This document shows, in pieces, positions 54,213 to 62,964 of a stretch of DNA of 64,000 bases (position 1 is its first letter; each line of letters opens with the position of its first letter). Under the pieces are notes generated by a model that was given only the letters and a program-made list of their open reading frames with translations, did no database searches and was not told the DNA's origin. A program made the position numbers and the translations under genes. The DNA lies in NCBI GenBank assembly GCA_963825405.1, contig CAWGTB010000001.1:62001-126000 (forward strand). Reading direction: 5' to 3'. The DNA is from JACPNO01 sp963825405 (lineage in GTDB: Bacteria > Acidobacteriota > Terriglobia > Bryobacterales > Bryobacteraceae).

Positions 54213-57122
54213 TTATGCGAAGACCTCTACCGCCACTTTCTCCGTCACGAACGCCTCGATGACGTCCCCTTGCTTGACGTCCCCAAAGTTCTCCAGGGTT
54301 ACCCCGCACTCCATGCCGCTGCGCACTTCGCTCACATCGTCTTTGAATCTTCGCAGCGACGAAATCTTGCCGGTATGCACCACCACGTTGTCGCGCAGGA
54401 TGCGCACCGCGCTATCGCGCGTCAGGATGCCGTCCGACACCTGACATCCGGCCACCATGCCGACCTTGCTGATGCGGAACACTTCGCGCACTTCGGCCTT
54501 GCCGCGGTACACTTCGCGGAACACCGGCTCGAGCAGCCCGGTCATGGCGCGTTTGATCTCGTCGGTCAGGTTGTAAATGATGGTGTGCAGGCGGATATCC
54601 ACCTTTTCCTGCTCCGCCACTGCCGCCGCGTTTCGCTCCGGCCGCACGTTGAAGCCGATCACAATCGCGTTCGAAGCGGATGCCAGGAGCACGTCGGATT
54701 CAGTAATCGCGCCTACGCCGGAATGCAGCACGCGGATTTTGACTTTGTCGTTGGAGAGCTTCTCCAGCGTGTCGGTGAGCACTTCCGCCGAGCCGCCCAC
54801 GTCCGCTTTGAGAATAATAGGCAGTTCTTTGACCTCGCCCTCGCGCATCTGCTTGTGCAGTTGTTCGAGAGTCAGGCGGCCGGATTTTGCCAGCACCGTT
54901 TCGCGCGCTTTGCCTTCGCGATACATCACGATCTGCTTGGCCTTGGCGGTGTCGGTGACTACCTGGAAAGAATCGCCGGCGTCCGGCATCGATTCCAGGC
55001 CGAGTACTTCGACCGGCGTCGACGGTTCCGCTTCACGAACCTGTTCGCCGAGATCGTCCAGCATGGCGCGAACCTTGCCGAACACCGCGCCGCAGACGAA
55101 GAAGTCGCCGACGCGCAGCGTGCCGTTGCGCACCAGCACCGTGGCCACAGGTCCACGGCCGCGATCGAGCTTGGCCTCTAGAACCGTGCCCATGGCGGGC
55201 CGCGCGGGATTGGCTTTGAGATCCTGCAAATCTGCGACCAGCAGAATCATTTCCAGCAGCAGCTCGAGGCCCTTCTTCTGCCTGGCGGAGACGGGCACCA
55301 TGACGGTGTCGCCGCCCCAATCCTCAGCCAGCAGGCCTCGGTCGGCAAGCTGCTGCTTGATGCGCTCGGGCTGGGCCTCCGGCTTGTCAATTTTATTGAT
55401 GGCGACGATGATCGGGACTTTGGCGGCGCGCGCGTGATCGATCGCCTCGAGCGTTTGCGGCATCACGCCATCGTCAGCTGCTACTACCAGCACGACAATG
55501 TCGGTCACCTTGGCGCCGCGCGAACGCATGCGGGTAAACGCTTCATGGCCGGGCGTATCGATAAACACGATCTTGCGGCCATTCTTTTCGACGTGATACG
55601 CGCCGATGTGCTGCGTAATGCCGCCGGCTTCGTGTTCAGCCACGGTGGCCACGCGAATGGCATCCAGCAGCGAAGTCTTGCCATGATCCACGTGGCCCAT
55701 AATCGTGACCACGGGGGCGCGCTTGATCTGGTCTTTATCAACCTGCGCGGTCTCAACTTCCTGCATGGCTTCCTGCTCGAAGCTCACAGTTGCAGTAGAC
55801 GCGCCGAATTCGCGCGCCAAATCGGTGGCGAGCTTGGCGTCTAGGGTCTGGTTGATGGTCGCGAAAATATTGCGGTCCACCAGTTTCTTGATCACCAGGC
55901 TGGCTTTCACATCCAGCTTTTCGGAAAGCTCTTTTACCGTGATGCCTTCCGACACCGTGATTTCGCGATTCACCGGCGGCGGGCCGCTGGGCGAGTCGCG
56001 GCGCACGGTGGGGCGCAGCATCTTCTCTTCCTGCTCTTGAATGCGATCGCGCTGGGCACGGCCGCCGCGCTTGTCCATCGGGCGGCGCTGCTGCTCAGTC
56101 GGTGGCGGCGCCAGTCCCGGCGCAACCATGCCGCGTGAAGTCGGATGCATCGGGCGCGGTCCACCGCCCGGACGAATGCCGGGCGCGCTACGGGCAGGCG
56201 CTCCCCGGGCCACCATGGGCTGGCCGGGGCGAATTGGACCTTGATAAATCGGGCGGCCAGGAACAGGCGATGCCTGCGGCCGCAACGGAACTCCGGGACG
56301 CGGCTGTGCCGGCGCGCCGGGACGAGGCTGGGCGAGCTTGGCCACCAGATCGGGCCGCGGCGGAACCACGGGGCGCACGATCGGCTGTCCAGCCAACGGG
56401 CGAGACGGTGGCCGCGCTGCCGGAGCCCCAGGCGCAGACGCCGGGTTGGCTGACTGACCTGCGATGGAACTGCCTGCGCTTGGCGGCGGGCCGGCCGGCC
56501 GAACTACGGATGGCGGACGTGGCGTCACCGTTCCGGGACGCAGGGATTCGGGCGGACGCACCGCCGGGGTAACTCCCGCCGGGAAAGGCGAGCGCGGTCC
56601 TGAGAGTACCTGTCCGGGCCGGGGAGCCGAGGGCAGCGGACGCGGCGGCTGCGGCACGGGCCGCGGCGGCGCTGGTCCTGCCGGAGCGCCCTGCACACCG
56701 CCTGGTTGCAAGCCGGGCGGTCGCACGGAAACACTGCCCGCCAGGGGCGGACGCAGGCGCGGGCCGGGTCCAGCCGGACGCACGGCGGGCGCTTCTTCAA
56801 CGGCCGCGGGAGCGGGCGTCTCCGCGCGAATTTCGGGCGCTGCTTCCACCGGCGCGGGCGGAGCCGTCTCAGCCACCGGGGTGGGCGCGGCTGCGGGCGG
56901 GGCCGGCGCGGGAGGCTCGGCGGCCTCGGGAGTACTTTCGATTTCAGCCGGCGCTGCCGATCCGCCTGCAAAGACGCGGCGCAGCTTCTCGGCAACGTCT
57001 TCATCGACGGAACTCGAGTGGGTCTTCTTTTCCGTCACGCCCAGCTCCGGCAGCTTGTCGATCAGCTCCTGCGCTTTGATCTCAAGCTCCCGGGCTAGGA
57101 CGTTAATGCGAATCTTGTTCAT
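54213..57122 (-). CDS. infB: Translation initiation factor IF-2
   Basis: GTPase that places fMet-tRNA on the ribosome. At 969 residues it is long. An IF2_N domain (MNKIRINVLARELEIKAQEL) opens it. Residues about 60-370 are an extreme Pro/Ala/Gly/Arg-rich linker, followed by a second IF2_N domain (ISVSEG-type: REITVSEGITVKELSEKLDV). The G domain starts near residue 470: G1 VTIMGHVDHGKTSLLDAI, G3 FIDTPGHEAF, G4 AINKIDKPEA. Domains II-IV follow (HTIIYNLTDEIKRAMTGLLE). It ends EKVAVEVFA. The linker is probably disordered. The gene is intact. It is in the rimP-nusA-infB operon. Confidence 0.96.
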   Translation of the reverse strand: MNKIRINVLARELEIKAQELIDKLPELGVTEKKTHSSSVDEDVAEKLRRVFAGGSAAPAEIESTPEAAEPPAPAPPAAAPTPVAETAPPAPVEAAPEIRAETPAPAAVEEAPAVRPAGPGPRLRPPLAGSVSVRPPGLQPGGVQGAPAGPAPPRPVPQPPRPLPSAPRPGQVLSGPRSPFPAGVTPAVRPPESLRPGTVTPRPPSVVRPAGPPPSAGSSIAGQSANPASAPGAPAARPPSRPLAGQPIVRPVVPPRPDLVAKLAQPRPGAPAQPRPGVPLRPQASPVPGRPIYQGPIRPGQPMVARGAPARSAPGIRPGGGPRPMHPTSRGMVAPGLAPPPTEQQRRPMDKRGGRAQRDRIQEQEEKMLRPTVRRDSPSGPPPVNREITVSEGITVKELSEKLDVKASLVIKKLVDRNIFATINQTLDAKLATDLAREFGASTATVSFEQEAMQEVETAQVDKDQIKRAPVVTIMGHVDHGKTSLLDAIRVATVAEHEAGGITQHIGAYHVEKNGRKIVFIDTPGHEAFTRMRSRGAKVTDIVVLVVAADDGVMPQTLEAIDHARAAKVPIIVAINKIDKPEAQPERIKQQLADRGLLAEDWGGDTVMVPVSARQKKGLELLLEMILLVADLQDLKANPARPAMGTVLEAKLDRGRGPVATVLVRNGTLRVGDFFVCGAVFGKVRAMLDDLGEQVREAEPSTPVEVLGLESMPDAGDSFQVVTDTAKAKQIVMYREGKARETVLAKSGRLTLEQLHKQMREGEVKELPIILKADVGGSAEVLTDTLEKLSNDKVKIRVLHSGVGAITESDVLLASASNAIVIGFNVRPERNAAAVAEQEKVDIRLHTIIYNLTDEIKRAMTGLLEPVFREVYRGKAEVREVFRISKVGMVAGCQVSDGILTRDSAVRILRDNVVVHTGKISSLRRFKDDVSEVRSGMECGVTLENFGDVKQGDVIEAFVTEKVAVEVFA

Positions 57123-57156
57123 AGAGAAAGAAATTCAGTTCCGCTCGCTAGGCCGC

Positions 57157-58645
57157 CTAGCGTTCTTCGTCAACACGTAAATCGGGCTTTTCTTCGCCAT
57201 CGACCGCACCGCCCGCTGGTTCCTTCGATGAGTCCACTATCGTATCAGAGTCAGTTGCAGCGGGCTCGGACGCAGCCTCCGCTTCCGGACCGGCCGGCTC
57301 GGGTTCAGCCGCCGCTTCCGGCGCAGTTTCGATTTCCGGCAGTTCCGCCTCTTCGACGGCGGGCGCTTGCCCCACTTCTTCAAATTGCCCGTAATAATTA
57401 TTCACCGCGAGCTGGATTCGCTCCACCATTTTGGAACCAATCCCGGGAATTTCCTCCAGCTGCTCCGGCGTCATGGCGCCCAGTTTCTCCACCGTCGAAA
57501 TGCCGGACTCGACCAGCTTCTCGGCCAGACCGTCGCCCAGGCCGTAATCGATCAGCACCGATACCGGCGCGCCTGGAGCAACCAAAGCAGCCATGGCCGT
57601 TTCCACTTCCTGGCGCTTTTCTTCCTCGCTCTTGATGTCGATCTTCCAGCCCAGCAGCTTGGCGGCGAGACGCACGTTCTGGCCCTTCTTGCCGATAGCC
57701 AGCGAGAGCTGCGAATCGTCCACAATCACTTCCATGTGCTTCTCGACCGGATCGACAATCGAGACCCGGCTGATCTTGGCGGGACTCAGCGCGTGGGTCG
57801 AAAACGTCACTGGATCGTCGGCGTATTCGATGATGTCGATCTTCTCGCCGCGCAGCTCACGAATGATGGACTGCACACGCATCCCCTTCATACCTACGCA
57901 GGCGCCCACGCTATCCACATCGCGGTCGCGGCTTTGCACGGCGATCTTGGTGCGCTCGCCGGCTTCGCGCGCGCAGCCTTTGATTACTACGGTGCTGTCG
58001 TAAATCTCCGGTACTTCCTGCTCGAACAGGCGCATCACCAGTTCAGCGGCTCCGCGCGACACGATGACGCCCGGCCCTTTGGCGGCCTTGTCTACGAGCT
58101 TGATCACGCAGCGGACGCGATCGCCCACCGCGAAATTCTCCAGCCGCGACTGCTCTTTTTTCGGCAGCTTGGCTTCGGTCTTGCCGAGGTCCAGAATCAA
58201 ATCCGGCCCTTCGATGCGCTTCACCGTGCAGTTGACCAGTTCGCCTACGCGCCCCGAATATTCCAGGAACACCGTTTCGCGCTCGGCTTCGCGCACTTTC
58301 TGGAAAACCACCTGCTTGAACGTCTGCGCGGAAATGCGTCCCAAAGCGTCTACCGACCGCGGGGAGCGGATTTCGCTGCCGATCTCCAACGACGGGTCGC
58401 TCGACCTGCGCCTCTTCGAGCGAAATTTCGGTCACCGGATTCTCCACGGTTTCAACCACTTTGCGCACTGCATACAAGCGAAGCGCGCCGGTCTTCTCGT
58501 CGAAATCGGCCGTGTATTCTTCGTTGGTCCGGAAATGCTTACGGGCCGCAATGAGCATTGCGTCCTTCACCGCGTCCAGGACGATCTGCGTGTCGATGCC
58601 TTTTTCCTTGCTCAGACTCTCGATGGACTGATAGATGCTTTCCAC
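57157..58645 (-). CDS. nusA: Transcription factor NusA (one indel)
   Basis: RNA polymerase-binding elongation and termination factor. The order is the N-domain MESIYQSIESLSKEKGIDTQ, then S1 (YSGRVGELVNCTVKRIEG), KH1 and KH2 (VGACVGMKGMRVQSIIREL and SLAIGKKGQNVRLAAKLLGW). A C-terminal helix-hairpin-helix repeat (LGAMTPEQLEEIPGIGSKMV) follows, then an acidic Pro/Glu/Ala tail of about 80 residues ending DLRVDEER. One indel near 58395 breaks the frame at LEEAQVERP. Corrected length is about 495 residues. The acidic tail may be an accessory binding segment. Confidence 0.95.
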
Positions 58646-58694
58646 GGTGATTCCTCGTTTCGCTCTGTCGCTGGGCTATTTTGCGCCGGGAAGG

Positions 58695-59156
58695 CTACCA
58701 CTCGAACTTGAGATGGGCTGTTTCCACGCGGTCCAAGGGAAAATGGACCGTCTTGCCTGCGCCAAGATCGAGCGCCAACACGCCTTCATCCAACCCCGCC
58801 AAAGTTCCTTCCCAGTTGCGCTGATTGGAGACCGGCTCGCGTAATGTGATCTTGGCTTTTTTGCCCTGAAATCTTTCAAAGTCCCTCGGCTTCAATAATT
58901 TGCGTTCGACGCCTGGAGAGCTGACCTCGAGTGTGTAGTGACCTGGTATCGCGTCTTCGACATCCAAAATGGTCCCCACCTGATGCGACACTTTCTCGCA
59001 GTCGCCGTGAGTTACCCCATCCGGTTTGTCAATGTAAATTCGCAAGAGTTGGTGCTTTCCGCCGCCCTTCAACTCCACGTTAACGATCTCCAGGCCCTCA
59101 GACGCGGCAACCCGCTGAGCGATTTCCTCTATTTTCGAAATGACGTCCTGCCGCAT
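58695..59156 (-). CDS. rimP: Ribosome maturation factor RimP
   Basis: A 153-residue 30S assembly factor. Family blocks: GLEIVNVELKGGGKHQLLRI, then YIDKPDGVTHGDCEKVSHQV, and YTLEVSSPGVERKLLKPRDF. The C-terminal part LDLGAGKTVHFPLDRVETAH completes it. It heads the nusA-infB operon as in most bacteria. A leader hairpin lies 26 bases before the ATG. Confidence 0.94.
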   Translation of the reverse strand: MRQDVISKIEEIAQRVAASEGLEIVNVELKGGGKHQLLRIYIDKPDGVTHGDCEKVSHQVGTILDVEDAIPGHYTLEVSSPGVERKLLKPRDFERFQGKKAKITLREPVSNQRNWEGTLAGLDEGVLALDLGAGKTVHFPLDRVETAHLKFEW

Positions 59157-59174
59157 GCTCGTGTTTCGGCGCCC

Positions 59175-59201
59175 AACAAAAAAGTGGGCTTTCGCCCACT
59201 T
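59175..59201 (-). promoter_or_regulatory. Probable rimP leader hairpin
   Basis: On the minus strand the perfect stem AAGTGGGC/GCCCACTT (59201-59194 with 59189-59182, loop GAAA) is followed by TTTTTTG. A hairpin plus T-run of this kind before rimP is a known leader motif in Proteobacteria and others (Rfam rimP leader). It may also attenuate or terminate upstream transcription. Assignment rests on shape and place only. Confidence 0.6.
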
Positions 59202-59285
59202 GGATCGTTCGACACCTGCAACACCATTTTAGCGTGTCTGAGCCAAAACGCCAAGTGCTGGATGTACACTGGCTAGTTTCCCGCT

Positions 59286-60437
59286 ATGTCCGTTCAACGC
59301 CTGGCCGGTATTCCCGGCTTCTCGATCGACCGCGTGGCCGCCGCCGCGGGCAGCGATCCCGACGTCCTGCGCCTGGAGAATCTGGACACGGATTTGACTC
59401 CGCCCGCCGCCGCCATTGCTGCCACCAGGGCTGTGTTGGACTCCGATGACGCCAACAGCTACCTGCCGTTCACGGGTCGGCTCGATCTCTGTGGGGCAGT
59501 CGCCGGGCGGCTTTCCGCCCAGACTGGCCATCCTTATACCGCCAGCCAGGTAGTAATCACCTGCGGCGGCACGGAAGGGCTTTTTGATGCTCTCCTGGCG
59601 CTGACCGATCCGGGCGACGAAGTGATTCTGACCAGCCCGACCTACGCCGGCATGATCAACCGCGTGCGTTTGGCGGGCGCGGTGCCGCGGCTAGCGCCAT
59701 TTATTCCGTCGAGCCAAGGCTGGCACCTGGATCTCGACGCCCTGCACGATGCCGTGAACCCGCGCACCCGCGTTTTGTTTCTGATGAGCCCTTCCATGCC
59801 GTCCGGTGCTGTGCTGAACGCCGAGGAATGGAATGCAGTGGCGGCGCTCTGCCGCGATCGCGGACTGTGGCTCTTATACAACGCCGCCATGGAGCGCATT
59901 CTGTTCGATGGCCGCCCGTACCAGCACCCCGCCGCCCTGCCCGGCATGGCCGAGCGCACTATCACTGTAGGCTCAGTTTCGAAGGAATACCGCATGATCG
60001 GCTGGCGGGTGGGCTGGGTCGCAGGTCCGGCGGAGATTCTCAGCGATATCGCGCGGGTTCATATCTATAACGTGGTAACGCCCACCGGCATAGCCCAGGC
60101 CGGCGCGCTGGCCGCCCTCGAAACGGGGACAGACGATATTAACGCCGCGGTGGCCGAGTGGCAGCGTCGCCGCGATATGGTAATGGAACAGCTTAATACC
60201 TTTCGCGTGATCCCGGCGGCAGGCGGCTGGTCTGTCTTATTGGATGTGTCGGTGCTGGACTACGATTCGTTCACGGCATCGCGCCTCTTGCTTGAGCGCG
60301 GTAAGATCGCCGCCACGCCCATGCGCGATTGGGGCGATCGCGATTGCGACCGCTACGTCCGCCTGGTCTTCGCCAATGAGCCGGTCGACCGCCTGGCGAC
60401 GCTGCGCGATCGGGTGACCCGCGCGTTAAGCCGGTAG
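59286..60437 (+). CDS. Class I/II aminotransferase
   Basis: A 383-residue fold-I PLP enzyme. Recognisable blocks: VVITCGGTEGLFDALLALTD, VILTSPTYAGMINRVRL and LMSPSMPSGAVLNAEEWN. The PLP lysine block is ITVGSVSKEYRMIGWRVGW, and the usual FxNPxNP asparagine reads MSPSMPSG, a variant. The C-terminal arginine is in CDRYVRLVFANEP. Related enzymes act on aspartate, tyrosine, methionine or other amino acids; the specific one cannot be told. It overlaps the next, convergent gene by 12 bases. Confidence 0.85.
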   Translation: MSVQRLAGIPGFSIDRVAAAAGSDPDVLRLENLDTDLTPPAAAIAATRAVLDSDDANSYLPFTGRLDLCGAVAGRLSAQTGHPYTASQVVITCGGTEGLFDALLALTDPGDEVILTSPTYAGMINRVRLAGAVPRLAPFIPSSQGWHLDLDALHDAVNPRTRVLFLMSPSMPSGAVLNAEEWNAVAALCRDRGLWLLYNAAMERILFDGRPYQHPAALPGMAERTITVGSVSKEYRMIGWRVGWVAGPAEILSDIARVHIYNVVTPTGIAQAGALAALETGTDDINAAVAEWQRRRDMVMEQLNTFRVIPAAGGWSVLLDVSVLDYDSFTASRLLLERGKIAATPMRDWGDRDCDRYVRLVFANEPVDRLATLRDRVTRALSR

Positions 60438-61067
60438 CGACAGAACGTGTTGGTGCGAAATCGTATTGTTGTTGGTATTGGCCCGGGCCAGATCTTCGAA
60501 GGCCCGCTCCAGCTCGCTGGCGCGCGCCGACTCGACCGCGTGCAGCTGGCGAAGCACATGCCCCTGCCGCTCCAAAATCTCGACCATGCCGCTCACCCGG
60601 CGTGAGGCGTCGTTCACCGTCGATTTGATCGTGCCCAGCTCCGCGCTGTGCGCGCCGACGACGACCTGCATTTCCCGGCTCTCGCTGCGCAGCGTCTCCA
60701 TCTCAGTGGTTACGCGAGCATCGGACTGCTGCAGCGAGGTCACCGCCGCGGCAATCTGGCTGAACCGCTCGTTAGCCTCGATGCTCGACTTGCGCTGTTC
60801 GCCAACGGCCGCTACCAAATCCTGCACCGGCTGCCGCAGTTGCGCCACGTCGTCGACGGTCGACTGCAACCGGTCGAGCTGCTGTTGAACGGCGCTGTTG
60901 AACTTCCGGCTTTCCCCGACAATATGCTCCTGCAGGTTTTCAAATGCGCCCACCAGGCACTGTGCCAGGTCGTTGGCGAGAGTGGAAACCAATTCCGCCA
61001 CAACTTCTTTGTCTGCGCCCGGATTTCCTCGGCCTTCCACGAGTTTTTGCAATGAGTCGTTCATCAT
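60426..61067 (-). CDS. Coiled-coil protein, unknown function
   Basis: A soluble helical protein of about 213 residues. From MMNDSLQKLVEGRGNPGADK it runs into long heptad-like repeats (for example FNSAVQQQLDRLQSTVDDVA, QQSDARVTTEMETLRSESRE and RRVSGMVEILERQGHVLRQL), recalling the helical signalling region of methyl-accepting proteins, but no MCP signature is seen. The ATG at 61065-61067 is preferred because AAAGG precedes it. An in-frame GTG at 61205 adds 46 residues that look non-coding. Function unknown. Confidence 0.7.
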   Translation of the reverse strand: MMNDSLQKLVEGRGNPGADKEVVAELVSTLANDLAQCLVGAFENLQEHIVGESRKFNSAVQQQLDRLQSTVDDVAQLRQPVQDLVAAVGEQRKSSIEANERFSQIAAAVTSLQQSDARVTTEMETLRSESREMQVVVGAHSAELGTIKSTVNDASRRVSGMVEILERQGHVLRQLHAVESARASELERAFEDLARANTNNNTISHQHVLSLPA

Positions 61068-61241
61068 TTCATTCACCTTTATTGCTTCCGCAGAAGCCTG
61101 GTGAGCATATTCTGGCAGAACGTCCTTTGTTTTTAAAGAATTTTTGCTCGAAGTGCACGGAAATTTCCGAGGAATAAACCTTTGATAGCGGGAATTCGTA
61201 ACCACAAAACGTTATCGTTGGCCGCTCGTCTAAGAGAATCG

Positions 61242-61682
61242 ATGAAAAACATCAGCGTGCTGTTGTGTTTCGCGCTTACCGCGTTGGCGGAGCCAGTCCT
61301 TAACGCCGACGGCGCATTCTTCGCTTTGTCGGTCGCCGATATGAAAGCCAGCGTCCAATGGTACTCGGAAAAATTGGGTCTGAAAATCGTTATGCAGATG
61401 CCGAAGCAGGATAAGACGGCGGTGACGGTGCTCGAAGGAGGGGGGCTCATTGTGGAGTTGATTCAGCATGACGACGCCGCGCCGGCGGGGAAGGATAGCT
61501 TGCTCGTTCACGGAATATTCAAGGCCGGAGTGATTGTGGAGGATTTCGACAAGACGGTGGAAGCGCTCAAAGCGCGGCATGTTGAAATTGCTTTTGGCCC
61601 TTTTCCCAAGCGGAAGAATCAGCGGGCGAACGTTATCGTTAAGGACAACGCCGGCAATCTGATTCAGTTCTTCGGAAAGTAA
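61242..61682 (+). CDS. Secreted VOC-family (glyoxalase-fold) protein
   Basis: A 146-residue protein with a short signal peptide (MKNISVLLCFALTALAEPVL) and a vicinal-oxygen-chelate domain: FFALSVADMKASVQWYSEKL, GLKIVMQMPKQDKTAVTVLE, then FKAGVIVEDFDKTVEALKA and DNAGNLIQFFGK. The usual metal-ligand Glu/His positions are only partly visible, so enzymatic activity is uncertain. Export suggests an extracytoplasmic binder. A GGGCGGG palindrome directly follows the stop. Confidence 0.82.
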   Translation: MKNISVLLCFALTALAEPVLNADGAFFALSVADMKASVQWYSEKLGLKIVMQMPKQDKTAVTVLEGGGLIVELIQHDDAAPAGKDSLLVHGIFKAGVIVEDFDKTVEALKARHVEIAFGPFPKRKNQRANVIVKDNAGNLIQFFGK

Positions 61683-61684
61683 GA

Positions 61685-61705
61685 GGGCGGGTTTCAAACC
61701 CGCCC
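61685..61705. repeat. GGGCGGGTTT palindrome, copy 2
   Basis: GGGCGGGTTT, C, AAACCCGCCC: the same 10-bp hairpin as at 45989-46010, with a one-base loop, two bases after the stop of the VOC gene. Confidence 0.75.
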
Positions 61706-61733
61706 TTCGCGCTAAAATGAAAATCTCCCCGCC

Positions 61734-62960
61734 ATGGCTACGCCCGCAACTACGCTTGGCTTTCGCGACGTGCTCGCGATTCCGCCGATTCGCCGCCTGT
61801 GGCTGGCTCAGCTCATCAGCGTGTTCGGTGATTTTCTCGCCATCTTCGGCGTCTTCAGCGTGGCGACGTTTCGCCTGCACGCCACCGCTGCCGAAATCAG
61901 TCTGATTCTGGTGGCTTTCCTGCTGCCGCTAGGCGTGGTGAGCCCGCTGGCCGGTGTCATGGTGGATCGCTGGAACGTCAAGCGCACCATGATCACGAGC
62001 GATTTGATTCGCGCGCTGCTGGTGGTCTTTCTCATCTTCGCCACCGACATCCGGCACATCTACGCCATCTTTTTCGCGTTGAGCACGGTGTCGAGTTTTT
62101 TCATCCCCGCGCAAACTGTGACGCTCCGTACTCTGTGCCCGCCAGAGGGGCTGATGGCGGCCAACGCGCTGATGTCCCAAGCCATTCAGGTGACGCAGAT
62201 CGTAAGCCCCGCCATCGCGGGCGTTCTGGTTGCCACCGCCGGCCCGAATTTTTGCTACTACTTCGACGCCGCGAGCTTTCTGTTTTCCGCGTTCATGGTC
62301 TCCGGCATCGCCGTTCATCGCGAACCGCAGGCGGGCGCCCAAAACGTGCGCGCGCTGCTGGCCGATCTCACCACCGGCTTAAAATTCATCTTCACCCACA
62401 GCACCATTTCCTTCGTGATGATTTCGATGACCGTCGGCATGTTCGCCATTCGCTGCTTCGGCGCGCTTCTGGCGGTTTACGTGCGCGACGTGCTGTCGGC
62501 CGGCTCAGCCACGTTCGGCGTTCTGAATTCGCTCATCGGCGTGGGCATGATCGTTGGCACGCAGGTGGTTCACCGTTTCGCCGCCAAGCGATCCAAGAAT
62601 CATCTGGTGGTTTTCGGACTGCTGCTGTCCGGCCTGTTCATCCTGTTGCCGGCGGCGTCGGCCACGTTGACAGCCACCGTGATCGGCATGCTCGGGCTCG
62701 GCTTCGGCGTGGCGTTTATTTTCATTCCGGCGTCGACCATGCTGCAACAGGTGACGCCGGCCAACATGCTGGGGCGCGTCAGCAGCAGTTTGTGGAGCGC
62801 TCTGGCCCTCACGCAGGTGGCCGCGCTGACGCTGTCCGGGTCTACCGCGCAAATCATCGGCATCCGCAATTTGTACTTCGCAAGCGCCGCCTTGCTCGTG
62901 CTTATCGCCGCCGCCGGCTGGCGTAAACTAGCGTCGCAGGAAGTTTCCCCCGTAAAATAA
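61734..62960 (+). CDS. MFS transporter
   Basis: A 408-residue 12-helix permease of the MFS_3 group. Signature-like blocks are IRRLWLAQLISVFGDFLAIF, SPLAGVMVDRWNVKRTMI, LRTLCPPEGLMAANALMSQA and, in the second half, LLAVYVRDVLSAGSATFG and STMLQQVTPANMLGRVSSSL. Substrate unknown. It is intact and ends just before alaC (four bases between stop and start). It is not an orthologue of the other MFS gene by any sign beyond family. Confidence 0.9.
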   Translation: MATPATTLGFRDVLAIPPIRRLWLAQLISVFGDFLAIFGVFSVATFRLHATAAEISLILVAFLLPLGVVSPLAGVMVDRWNVKRTMITSDLIRALLVVFLIFATDIRHIYAIFFALSTVSSFFIPAQTVTLRTLCPPEGLMAANALMSQAIQVTQIVSPAIAGVLVATAGPNFCYYFDAASFLFSAFMVSGIAVHREPQAGAQNVRALLADLTTGLKFIFTHSTISFVMISMTVGMFAIRCFGALLAVYVRDVLSAGSATFGVLNSLIGVGMIVGTQVVHRFAAKRSKNHLVVFGLLLSGLFILLPAASATLTATVIGMLGLGFGVAFIFIPASTMLQQVTPANMLGRVSSSLWSALALTQVAALTLSGSTAQIIGIRNLYFASAALLVLIAAAGWRKLASQEVSPVK

Positions 62961-62964
62961 GTGG

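Noticed and set aside
54270..55437. Long open frames opposite infB
   Set aside because: They are GC-rich antisense shadows with no family resemblance. The infB reading is certain. The same holds for frames opposite the aminotransferase at 44103-45461.
38344..62960. Two MFS transporters as paralogues
   Set aside because: They lie in different genomes and share only the common family.
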